Shown here: positions 1 to 5,839 of the stretch, one piece after another
How positions within the stretch are numbered: position 1 is the first letter of the stretch
Layout of the letters: each line of letters opens with the position of its first letter
Assembly: GCA_007123655.1 (NCBI GenBank)
Contig: SKKR01000118.1
Location: 1-6,038 of the forward strand
Direction of reading: 5' to 3'
DNA: 6,038 nt
From: Thermomicrobiaceae bacterium
GTDB lineage: Bacteria; Chloroflexota; Chloroflexia; Thermomicrobiales; Thermomicrobiaceae
The notes under the pieces: generated by a model
What the model was told of the DNA's origin: nothing
What the model saw: the letters and a program-made list of their open reading frames with translations, nothing else
Databases searched by the model: none
Made by a program: the position numbers and the translations under genes

Positions 1-1703
1 CGCTCCCCGGTCTCGATCGCTTCGTGAAACCGTCCGAAGGTGCCAAGCACCACCGTCAGCGTTCCGAGCCACGATTTGATCGGGTCCACTTCGGCTGCCA
101 ACGTCGTTTGTGTCCATCGCCTGGTTCGAACGGCGTCGTCCGGCGAGCGAAGGAGCACGTCGACCGCCTCGTTCATCTCGCGGAGGCCGCGGTTGATCTC
201 ACCGAGATTGCAGAGATTGTTTCCAATGTTGAACTGGGCCGCCGCAGCGATAATATCGTCCTGACTGGAACGAGCCATCCGCCAGGCGTCGTAGAGATAC
301 CGGTTCGCCCGTTCGGGGTCGAGAAATCTCAGGAGCCGGGCGGTCTTGAGCAGGAGGCTCGCGACGAGGGATTCGGATCCCGGTGTCTCTCTCAGTATTG
401 CCAGTGCCTCGGTGTTCCGGGCGAAGGCCTCTTGCCAGGCAAATCGACGCTCGGCAAGTTCTCCCGCGCGGATGAGCCACTCCGTGGCGCGTGGATCGCC
501 CGCCTGGCGGAGGTGATCCGCGATCGCGTGCGGATCGCCCTGACGCTGGGTCTCCAGCAACTCGGCAATCCGTCGGTGGAGATGCCGGCGGCGGGTGAGC
601 GGGACGCTCTCGTAGACCGCTTCCCGGACGAGCGCGTGGCGGAAAGCGATGTTCTGTGAGGACGGCGTGACTTCGAGCAGCCAGGTGTTCGCCGCCTCGT
701 CCAGCGCGACATTCAGCGTCTCTTCATCGAGAATCTCTCCGAGCACGTTCAGCGAGACGTGCTGCCCGATTACCGCCGCGGTCTGGATGGTGGTGACGGT
801 CGAATCGCTCACTCTCGCGAGACGCCCTTCAACGATCTGCCGGATGAGGTCTGGGACGCTACTGTCATCCAGCGACCGTACCACCCAACCGGTATCCTCC
901 CGAGCGAGACTGCCTTGCAACTCGAGTTGACGGAGGCTCTCCAGGATGAACAGGGGATTGCCTTCCGCACGCTGCACCAGATACTCCACGGCGGCGTCCA
1001 GATCCTCACCAGCTAGCGGGTAGAGTTGAGGCACTAGCCGGCGGGTGTCCTCTTCGCTGAGTGCGCGTAAGTCCATACGGGTCGCATTCGACTCCCGAAC
1101 AAGATGCGGGAGAAGAAGGTACAGCGGGTGACGGCGGGTGATCTCATCGTCACGATACGTTGCCAGGACCAGGATCCTCCGGTCGTACAATCTCCGGGCG
1201 ATGAATCTGAGCAGGAGCAGGCTTGATTCGTCCGACCAGTGGAGATCTTCCAGAACGAGCACGAGCGGCGTGCATTCGGACAGTTCTGTGAAAAACTCCA
1301 GCGTCCGCGAAAACAGCACTTCCTGGCTCTGCAGATCGGCAAGCGCGGACGAATCAGACATGAATTTCGGCAATGGAGGGAACCCGGCTGGAGGATCGTA
1401 CGTGCGGGTAAGTTCGTACCAGGGCCCGTAGGGAGGCGTAGTGCTGAAGTCGTAGCACGCTCCAGTGAGGACGAGGACGTCGCGCTCGACCGTGCTTCGA
1501 AGCAAATCCTGGACGAGCGTCGTTTTCCCGATCCCCGCTTCTCCACCGATGAGAACGAGACTGCCAGAACCCTGGATCGCCCGGTCACATGCTCCGAGCA
1601 GCAGTTCGCGTTCCCGGTCACGGGCAACGAGCACGCTGCCCGGCCAGTCGACGGCATTTGCGTGACCGGAAACCTGCTCACCAGTCGGGTCTGCGGCGTG
1701 CAT
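1..1703 (-). CDS. LuxR/MalT-like AAA (STAND-type) ATPase regulator, C-terminus beyond window
   Basis: An uninterrupted minus-strand frame of 567 codons runs from ATG at 1703 off the left edge. The start is supported by GGAGG five bases upstream and by an in-frame TAG a little further up with no other ATG, GTG or TTG in between. Residues 26-34 (VARDRERE) open the ATPase domain. Walker A is GGEAGIGKTT at 53-62 and Walker B is LVLVLEDLHW at 147-156. RAEGNPLFILE at 245-255 matches the 'EGNP' arm typical of AAA_16 domains in large LuxR-family regulators, and FRHALVREAVY at 354-364 is another hallmark of that group. From about residue 375 onward the sequence is helical and TPR-like. Known relatives sense a ligand or partner and bind DNA through a C-terminal LuxR helix-turn-helix, but that region is not visible here. 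Only about 25 residues precede the ATPase, so there is no N-terminal kinase, cyclase or SARP domain. An adenylate-cyclase-like or kinase-like relative with a different C-terminus remains possible. Confidence 0.9.
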   Translation of the reverse strand, partial: MHAADPTGEQVSGHANAVDWPGSVLVARDRERELLLGACDRAIQGSGSLVLIGGEAGIGKTTLVQDLLRSTVERDVLVLTGACYDFSTTPPYGPWYELTRTYDPPAGFPPLPKFMSDSSALADLQSQEVLFSRTLEFFTELSECTPLVLVLEDLHWSDESSLLLLRFIARRLYDRRILVLATYRDDEITRRHPLYLLLPHLVRESNATRMDLRALSEEDTRRLVPQLYPLAGEDLDAAVEYLVQRAEGNPLFILESLRQLELQGSLAREDTGWVVRSLDDSSVPDLIRQIVEGRLARVSDSTVTTIQTAAVIGQHVSLNVLGEILDEETLNVALDEAANTWLLEVTPSSQNIAFRHALVREAVYESVPLTRRRHLHRRIAELLETQRQGDPHAIADHLRQAGDPRATEWLIRAGELAERRFAWQEAFARNTEALAILRETPGSESLVASLLLKTARLLRFLDPERANRYLYDAWRMARSSQDDIIAAAAQFNIGNNLCNLGEINRGLREMNEAVDVLLRSPDDAVRTRRWTQTTLAAEVDPIKSWLGTLTVVLGTFGRFHEAIETGE

Positions 1704-1758
1704 CCTGCCCTCCGGCCTCCGGGACCCGATTTCACCTACCGCGTGTATCGAACTCTAG

Positions 1759-1786
1759 CCTATACGATGTGTTGACAGAACTGCAA
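1759..1786 (-). promoter_or_regulatory. Weak candidate promoter for the ATPase regulator
   Basis: On the minus strand TTGCAG (1786-1781) and TATAGG (1764-1759) are separated by 16 bases. They match sigma-70-type consensus at three and four of six positions. This would leave a leader of roughly 50 bases before the ATG at 1703. The match is weak and could be chance. Confidence 0.25.
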
Positions 1787-2010
1787 GCAACGTCTGCCGC
1801 ATTGTTATGGGGAAGCTACAATTCCCGAAGCGACGAGCTGTGGCCACTGAAACCTCGGTCGCGGCACATCGCATTGCTCTGACCTGTACCGAAAGGTGCT
1901 GATTTGTCCGGGTCCAAATGCGGCGACGTGTAATCATGTGATCGTCCGAGTCATCCTTCACCTTGCCATTCGATCGTTTGATTGGACGTGTCCTCGACCG
2001 GGCGCTGTTG

Positions 2011-2016
2011 TAAAAT
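2011..2016 (+). promoter_or_regulatory. Candidate -10 element upstream of the HAD gene
   Basis: TAAAAT matches the -10 consensus at five of six positions. It lies about 46 bases before the leader ATG at 2062 and 75 bases before the HAD GTG at 2091, a plausible distance. No recognisable -35 box lies at 16-18 bases; TTGGAC at 1982-1987 is too far upstream. The call rests on one hexamer and position only. Confidence 0.3.
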
Positions 2017-2050
2017 CAACGCCGCTATTCGCGCTTATTTGCGAGCAATC

Positions 2051-2056
2051 AGGTGA
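2051..2056 (+). promoter_or_regulatory. Strong Shine-Dalgarno before the leader mini-ORF
   Basis: AGGTGA is five bases upstream of ATG at 2062. It is a better-looking ribosome binding site than the one serving the HAD GTG start (AGGA at 2079-2082, 8 bases before 2091), suggesting that ribosomes load at the mini-ORF first. Confidence 0.45.
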
Positions 2057-2061
2057 CGAAT

Positions 2062-2094
2062 ATGACCGCGAGCGCGGCAGGAACTCAAACGTGA
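2062..2094 (+). CDS. Possible 10-codon leader peptide (MTASAAGTQT)
   Basis: ATG at 2062 opens a 10-codon frame ending in TGA at 2092-2094. That stop overlaps the GTG start of the HAD gene in the sequence GTGA (2091-2094), the same arrangement as classic translationally coupled gene pairs. The AGGTGA upstream gives it a good ribosome binding site. The peptide has no run of a single amino acid and no obvious attenuator hairpin, so amino-acid-dependent attenuation is not indicated. It may serve only to deliver ribosomes to the HAD start. Alternatively it marks the original N-terminus of the HAD protein, now shifted out of frame by a base insertion or deletion, or it is chance. Confidence 0.35.
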   Translation: MTASAAGTQT

Positions 2095-2768
2095 ACCACC
2101 CCCGACTTGTGCTGTTCGATCTCGACGACACGCTGTGCGATCACGACGGATCGCTGCGCGTGCGGCTGCGTGCTTCGTTCGCGGCGGCCTTCAACGGCCA
2201 ACCGCCACCTGATCTGGATAACATCGTCGAGCAATCGATCGAACGCTCGGTTTTCGGAACGGATCACTTCCAGGAAATCCTGGAGCCGTACGGAGTCAGC
2301 CGGCCCGAAGCGCTCCAGGCCGCAATCGATACCTATGTCGCCGATCGCTTCCGTGGACTGTCCCTGTTCGAGGAAGCAGTGGACGTTGTGCAGACGGTCA
2401 GCCGGCGCACTCGAGTGGGGATGATTACGAACGGACCGAGTGATATCCAGCGACAGAAGATCGAGCGTCTCGGCATCGGCCCGCTGTTTCCGTTCATCCT
2501 GGTCTCGGAAGAACTCGACATCTGGAAGCCTGATCGCCGGATATTCGAACGAGCAATGGAACTCGGTCAGGCCAGCCCGGACGAAGCGGTCTATATCGGC
2601 GACAACCCGGCACACGATGTAGGCGGGGCCCGGAACGCCGGAATCACAAGCGTCTGGGTGAATCGGTCCGGTCAGCCGTGGCCCGATGGCGGAGAACCAC
2701 CCGACTTTGAAATACAGAATCTGCGTGAAGTGATTGAGATTTTCGGTTTCCACCGTGAGGTCGGGTGA
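2091..2768 (+). CDS. HAD superfamily subfamily IA hydrolase (probable phosphatase)
   Basis: This 225-residue protein has all four HAD catalytic motifs. Motif I is FDLDDT with nucleophile D10 and acid/base D12. Motif II is MITNG with T113-N114. Motif III is K146 in WKPD. Motif IV is IGDNPAHD with D171 and D176, which bind magnesium. Residues about 17-95 between motifs I and II form a helical C1 cap, which places the protein in subfamily IA, with relatives such as YjjG-type nucleotidases and phosphoglycolate phosphatases. It is probably a cytosolic phosphatase of a small phosphorylated metabolite; the substrate cannot be read from the sequence. The GTG start at 2091 is chosen because it lies nine residues before motif I, has AGGA 8 bases upstream, and is the only in-frame start close to the domain. 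The frame stays open upstream to GTG 1896, but that extension does not resemble the family. The length is normal for the family. A structured gap separates it from the deacetylase homologue downstream. Confidence 0.9.
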   Translation: MNHPRLVLFDLDDTLCDHDGSLRVRLRASFAAAFNGQPPPDLDNIVEQSIERSVFGTDHFQEILEPYGVSRPEALQAAIDTYVADRFRGLSLFEEAVDVVQTVSRRTRVGMITNGPSDIQRQKIERLGIGPLFPFILVSEELDIWKPDRRIFERAMELGQASPDEAVYIGDNPAHDVGGARNAGITSVWVNRSGQPWPDGGEPPDFEIQNLREVIEIFGFHREVG

Positions 2769-2770
2769 TC

Positions 2771-2810
2771 CCGGTTCCTGATTCGATCCTGTCGAATTTG
2801 CCGGGACCGG
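2771..2810 (+). other. Two-tier stem-loop just after the HAD stop codon
   Basis: An outer 8-pair stem joins CCGGTTCC (2771-2778) with GGGACCGG (2803-2810), including one G-U pair. Inside it, ATTCGA (2781-2786) pairs with TCGAAT (2792-2797) around a 5-base loop. It begins two bases after the stop codon. No T-run follows, so it is not a standard intrinsic terminator. It could stabilise the 3' end of the HAD message, reduce readthrough into the next gene, or be a processing site. Confidence 0.5.
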
Positions 2811-2816
2811 ATTCCC

Positions 2817-2835
2817 AGCTGTCCGGCTGCCAGCT
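2817..2835 (+). other. Small hairpin in the HAD-deacetylase gap
   Basis: AGCTG (2817-2821) pairs with CAGCT (2831-2835) around a 9-base loop. It is short and follows the larger stem-loop by six bases. On its own it would be unremarkable. Confidence 0.3.
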
Positions 2836-2871
2836 CAGGCGAGAACGACCGGGGACGAGGACAATCGAGGA

Positions 2872-4020
2872 ATGAACAAGCGCCGGTCGCAACCGTATGT
2901 TCCGGTCTTTGTCGCCGTGATTGGTGTCATTGTACTAATTCTTGTCGGATACTCCGTTTTGCCCAGCTCTGACGACGATGAATCGGAGCAATCCGGAGAT
3001 GTAACGCCGACACCTGCGACTGCCAGGGCCACTGCGACCGCTGTTTCGGAACCTACCCCCGGGCCGGAACCGGTTCGACTGACCGATGAAGAACTCCAGG
3101 CGTACCAGCCAAATGAACTGGGCAAGGTCCTGGTGCTGATGTACCACCGGATCGATCATGATGCTGCCCCGGACAACGTCTGGGCCCGGACGCCGGATCA
3201 GTTCCGGGGAGACCTGCAATGGCTCTACGAGAATGATTTCTATGTGATTCCTATCCGGGACTACATCGGGAACGAAATCCATGCGCCGGCGGGCAAGAGG
3301 CCGGTCGTTCTGACGTTTGACGATGGAACGGTTGGGCAGTTCCGCCTCATCGAGCAGGAAGACGGTTCGGTCGCCATCGATCCGGATTCGGCGGTCGGAA
3401 TTCTCGAGGAATTCTTCTCCCGCTTCGATGATTTCGGGCGAGGCGGGTTGTTTTCGATTCTTCCTCTGGCTGCCTTTGCATGGCCGGACGGAGAAGACCA
3501 GCTGCAATACGCAGAGACCAAGGTGCAGTGGTTGATCGACAACGGATACGAACTGGGCAACCACACCGTGGATCACATTGATCTGCGAGACCTTTCCGAT
3601 GAAGAGATCAAAGCGCAACTCGCCCGCGCGGAGGACCTGATCCGGGAGATGGCGCCGGAGTCGGAGGTTTCAGTACTTGCGGTGCCGTTCGGGATGTACC
3701 CGTCCGGGGGCGACACAAGCATTTTCGAAGGTTGGGAACACGACGGACGCGAGTACGCACTGCAAGGCGCCCTGATGGTCGGCGCCGAACCGGCACCTTC
3801 CCCCGTCCACGAAGACTTCGACCCAATGTGGATCCCCAGAATCAACGCAGATGACGAGCAGCTTGACCGCTGGTTCAGATTCGTGGAAGACAACCCCGGT
3901 ATAATCTACGTTAGCGACGGGAATCCGGACACTGTTACGATTCCCGAAGATCTGCACCCTTGGCTGGTCGACACCCTCGATGAAGAAAAGGCAGGGGACC
4001 GGGAGATCATCAAATACTGA
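2872..4020 (+). CDS. Membrane-anchored polysaccharide deacetylase homologue (NodB/CE4 fold)
   Basis: The 382-residue protein starts with a basic stretch (KRR at 3-5) and one hydrophobic segment at about 10-30, followed by a Ser/Thr/Pro-rich linker to about 68. There is no lipobox cysteine, so it is probably anchored with its catalytic domain outside. VLVLMYHRID at 86-95 is the usual opening of secreted NodB-type enzymes. Motif 1 is TFDDG with D150 and D151, and motif 2 is HTVDH with H231 and H235, so the metal-binding Asp-His-His triad is complete. The motif 3 region reads LAVPFG (269-274) and lacks the usual arginine, and the motif 5 region reads IIYVSD (344-349) with serine where the catalytic histidine normally sits. 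The distance from motif 1 to the next core strand (GLFSILP, 192-198) is longer than usual. Family members remove acetyl groups from peptidoglycan, chitin-like or exopolysaccharide chains; activity here is uncertain. The ATG has GAGGA at 2857-2861 upstream. It is followed 37 bases later by ispH. Confidence 0.85.
   Translation: MNKRRSQPYVPVFVAVIGVIVLILVGYSVLPSSDDDESEQSGDVTPTPATARATATAVSEPTPGPEPVRLTDEELQAYQPNELGKVLVLMYHRIDHDAAPDNVWARTPDQFRGDLQWLYENDFYVIPIRDYIGNEIHAPAGKRPVVLTFDDGTVGQFRLIEQEDGSVAIDPDSAVGILEEFFSRFDDFGRGGLFSILPLAAFAWPDGEDQLQYAETKVQWLIDNGYELGNHTVDHIDLRDLSDEEIKAQLARAEDLIREMAPESEVSVLAVPFGMYPSGGDTSIFEGWEHDGREYALQGALMVGAEPAPSPVHEDFDPMWIPRINADDEQLDRWFRFVEDNPGIIYVSDGNPDTVTIPEDLHPWLVDTLDEEKAGDREIIKY
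3900..3905 (+). promoter_or_regulatory. Perfect TATAAT inside the deacetylase gene, possible internal ispH promoter
   Basis: TATAAT matches the -10 consensus fully and lies about 153 bases before the ispH start. It falls on glycine and isoleucine codons, one of which is ATA, uncommon in this GC-rich gene. No good -35 hexamer and no extended -10 TG is present, so support is limited to the hexamer. Confidence 0.25.
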
Positions 4021-4043
4021 GCAAGACGCCGGGGCAACCCGAT

Positions 4044-4049
4044 AGGAGG
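4044..4049 (+). promoter_or_regulatory. Consensus Shine-Dalgarno that fixes the TTG start of ispH
   Basis: AGGAGG lies 8 bases before TTG at 4058. The next in-frame ATG, at 4085, would be 35 bases from it and would remove part of the first strand before the first cluster cysteine. The site therefore decides in favour of the TTG. Confidence 0.8.
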
Positions 4050-4057
4050 CGATTGGC

Positions 4058-5020
4058 TTGTCGACAGACACACGTCGAATCATTATGGCGGACGAGCTGG
4101 GATATTGCTGGGGGGTGCGTCGCGCCCTCGATATCGTCGAAAAAGCCGGGAAAACCGATGACCCGGTCGCGACCGTAGGCGACGTGATTCACAATCCGCA
4201 GGTCGTGGATCGACTGCGTTCGCAAGGCGTGCAGACGGCAGAGACCGTAGAGGAAGCCGCCCAGCGAGGCTTCAAACGCGTTGCGATCACGGCCCACGGT
4301 GCGGGCCCGGAGCGCGCGGAAGAAGCCAGGGCGCGAGGGCTGGAGCTGATCGATACCACCTGCCCGCTTGTCACCAAGGTGCAGCGTCTCGCGCAGAAAC
4401 TGGTGAAACAGGGCTACTTCATCGTGGTCTACGGAGACCACTTTCACCCGGAAGTCCGGGGGATAATCAGCTGGTCTGGAACGACGCGAGCCGTCGCGGC
4501 GAAGAAGATCGAAGATCTCCCCTGGAACGCGCAGCGTGGTGCGACGGGCGAAGACGTCGAGGCACCTCCGCGTAAGGTCGCGGTCATGAGTCAAACCACA
4601 AAGATGGTTGAAGAGTTCCTGACCTTTACCCGGGAACTGACCGATATGGTCGCCCGGGAGGGAGGCGAGATCCGGATCTGCAACACGATTTGTGAACCGA
4701 CTTACGAGAGGCAGAACGCGTTGAAGCGGCTCGCCAGCGAGGTGGACCTGATTCTGGCGATCGGCGGCAAGAAGAGTTCCAACACGGCCCGGCTCGCCGA
4801 AGTTGGGAGTGCCTTCGGAGTCGAGAGCTATCATGTCGAAAGCAGCGATGAGATCGATCCGGCCTGGCTTGAGGCAGTGGAGAACGTGGGAGTCACGGCC
4901 GGTGCGTCGACCCCGGATGATGTTATCGAAGAAGTGATCGAGCACCTGACGTCCTTCGGCTTCGAGGCGCCCGCGAGCGGAATGAAACCGGTGGATCTCG
5001 ATCAGCTGCCCAGCTATTGA
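4058..5020 (+). CDS. ispH: 4-hydroxy-3-methylbut-2-enyl diphosphate reductase (IspH/LytB)
   Basis: IspH catalyses the last step of the MEP pathway, reducing HMBPP to IPP and DMAPP with a [4Fe-4S] cluster in the cytosol. The 320-residue length is normal (E. coli about 316). The three expected cluster cysteines are present: C17 in GYCWGVRRA, C102 in DTTCPLV and C212 in NTICEPTYERQ. Substrate-binding and catalytic residues also align: H45 in VIHNPQVVD, H130 and E132 in HFHPEVRG, the SSN at 240-242 in KKSSNTARLAE, and S284 in TAGASTPDD. The catalytic glutamate is retained. An additional cysteine, C208, sits four residues before C212. A hydrophilic insertion at about 157-171 precedes the MSQTT strand. 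The TTG start is supported by a consensus AGGAGG. The gene lies 37 bases after the deacetylase homologue with no terminator between, and ends at a strong intrinsic terminator, so these two genes likely share a transcript. Confidence 0.97.
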   Translation: MSTDTRRIIMADELGYCWGVRRALDIVEKAGKTDDPVATVGDVIHNPQVVDRLRSQGVQTAETVEEAAQRGFKRVAITAHGAGPERAEEARARGLELIDTTCPLVTKVQRLAQKLVKQGYFIVVYGDHFHPEVRGIISWSGTTRAVAAKKIEDLPWNAQRGATGEDVEAPPRKVAVMSQTTKMVEEFLTFTRELTDMVAREGGEIRICNTICEPTYERQNALKRLASEVDLILAIGGKKSSNTARLAEVGSAFGVESYHVESSDEIDPAWLEAVENVGVTAGASTPDDVIEEVIEHLTSFGFEAPASGMKPVDLDQLPSY

Positions 5021-5056
5021 GACGAGATCGAGCGACCGGAAGACTGACGAAAATAC

Positions 5057-5087
5057 CGGGGCGGTCTGATCAGCCGCCCCGTTTGTC
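5057..5087 (+). terminator. Rho-independent terminator after ispH
   Basis: CGGGGCGG (5057-5064) pairs perfectly with CCGCCCCG (5074-5081), giving an 8-pair GC-rich stem with a 9-base loop, followed by TTTGTCT. It begins 36 bases after the ispH stop. An AAAATA run on the 5' side would give TATTTT on the other strand, so it could work in both directions, although no minus-strand gene needs it here. Confidence 0.85.
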
Positions 5088-5108
5088 TGCGGGTCGGGCG
5101 AGATCGAT

Positions 5109-5114
5109 GAGGAG
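5109..5114 (+). promoter_or_regulatory. Shine-Dalgarno that fixes the GTG start of the PAP2 gene
   Basis: GAGGAG is 8 bases before GTG at 5123. The whole gap between the ispH terminator and this gene is about 40 bases and shows no clear -35/-10 pair, so the gene may depend on readthrough or on an unrecognised promoter. Confidence 0.7.
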
Positions 5115-5122
5115 CTAATCAG

Positions 5123-5839
5123 GTGGGCGTTCCCGAAAAACGCCATCACGAGCGCAGTGCGAGTCTCACAACCCTGCCGTTGCTGGCTGTGTTCAGTCTG
5201 CTCTATGCCCTGCTGGCCATCCTGATCCGCCGTTGGCCGCGGACACAGACGGATCTCCACGTGACACGCGCGCTCCAGTCGACCCATCACCCGAACCTGG
5301 AGCGGTTCATGACATTCATAAGCTGGTTCGGATTCCGACCGCAGAGCCTGTTCCTGCCGCTCGGGACGATTCTGGCGTTCTGGCTACGCGGCAGGCGTCT
5401 GGACGCGACACTGCTCGTTTCCGCCTGGGGAAGCAGCATGGCCAGCTTTCTGACCAAGCAGGTTGTTCGTCGACCCCGACCGGATTCGAACGTTGTCCGT
5501 GTGGTGATCGCGAAAACGCGTGACAGCAGTTTTCCAAGTGGCCATGTCGTTCACTACGTCACATTCTGGGGGATGGTGACGTATCTCCTGGCCGTCCGGA
5601 GCCAGGTTTCGTTTATCCGCTGGTTCGCGGCCCTGATGATTCTGCCGGTCATTCTCCTCGTCGGTCCATCGAGGATCTATCTCGGACACCACTGGTTTAC
5701 CGACGTGTTGGGCTCCTACCTGCTTGGAAGCGCCTATCTCGCCGGGCTGATCGAGGTGCATTGCCTGCTCCGGCGAAACGATTCCAGCGAGGATCCGGGT
5801 CACGACTGGGTGTCGGGCGCAACGCAATGGCTCCGCTGA
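5123..5839 (+). CDS. PAP2-family membrane phosphatase
   Basis: This 238-residue integral membrane protein carries the complete three-part PAP2 signature. Motif C1 is K112-x6-R119-P120 (KQVVRRPRP). Motif C2 is PSGH at 138-141, with H141 the proton donor. Motif C3 is S183-R184-x5-H190-x3-D194, with H190 the nucleophile. Hydrophobic segments lie at roughly 18-35, 73-88, 95-110, 142-158, 166-182 and 195-214, typical of the six-helix fold. Relatives dephosphorylate phosphatidic acid, phosphatidylglycerophosphate or undecaprenyl pyrophosphate at the membrane; which lipid is used here cannot be told. The GTG start is set by GAGGAG upstream. It follows the ispH terminator, and its last 13 bases overlap the start of the phosphodiesterase gene, so the two are probably translated together. 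A role in recycling undecaprenyl pyrophosphate would link it loosely to ispH, but that is inference. Confidence 0.93.
   Translation: MGVPEKRHHERSASLTTLPLLAVFSLLYALLAILIRRWPRTQTDLHVTRALQSTHHPNLERFMTFISWFGFRPQSLFLPLGTILAFWLRGRRLDATLLVSAWGSSMASFLTKQVVRRPRPDSNVVRVVIAKTRDSSFPSGHVVHYVTFWGMVTYLLAVRSQVSFIRWFAALMILPVILLVGPSRIYLGHHWFTDVLGSYLLGSAYLAGLIEVHCLLRRNDSSEDPGHDWVSGATQWLR

Larger units (their letters stand above)
1704..2061. other. Divergent intergenic region between regulator and HAD gene
   Basis: No protein-coding signal is convincing here, and I see no tRNA or known riboswitch. The stretch contains small dyads. GGGAA/TTCCC at 1810-1826 has a 7-base loop. ATTTG/CAAAT at 1902-1919 has an 8-base centre. 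GGAC/GTCC at 1984-1993 has a 2-base centre and is operator-like. Because the two flanking genes are divergent, both promoters and any operator of the regulator would be expected in this region, but no long repeated motif stands out. Confidence 0.5.

Noticed and set aside
24..659. Plus-strand open frame of 211 codons at the left end
   Set aside because: It is opposite the TPR-like part of the regulator and has no recognisable motif.
1034..1735. Minus-strand open frame of 233 codons overlapping the ATPase regulator in a different frame
   Set aside because: It is rich in Ser, Arg and Cys without any domain, while the alternative frame carries Walker A, Walker B and family motifs and stays open for 567 codons.
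1772..1777. Perfect TTGACA -35 box on the plus strand
   Set aside because: No -10-like hexamer lies at 16-18 bases downstream, and the nearest gene on that strand starts over 300 bases away.
1896..2090. N-terminal extension of the HAD protein to GTG 1896
   Set aside because: The extra 65 residues do not resemble a HAD domain, signal peptide or known fusion, and GTG 2091 has its own ribosome site nine residues before motif I.
2085..2753. Minus-strand open frame of 222 codons opposite the HAD gene
   Set aside because: It mirrors a gene with all four HAD motifs and shows no protein family signature of its own.
2935..3618. Minus-strand open frame of 227 codons opposite the deacetylase homologue
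   Set aside because: It is antisense to a gene with clear NodB motifs, and its Arg-rich low-complexity composition is typical of a shadow frame.
4010..5290. Minus-strand open frame of 426 codons opposite ispH
   Set aside because: It lies antisense to a confidently identified ispH, crosses the ispH terminator and the next gene's start, and has no recognisable domain. Long antisense frames are common opposite GC-rich genes.
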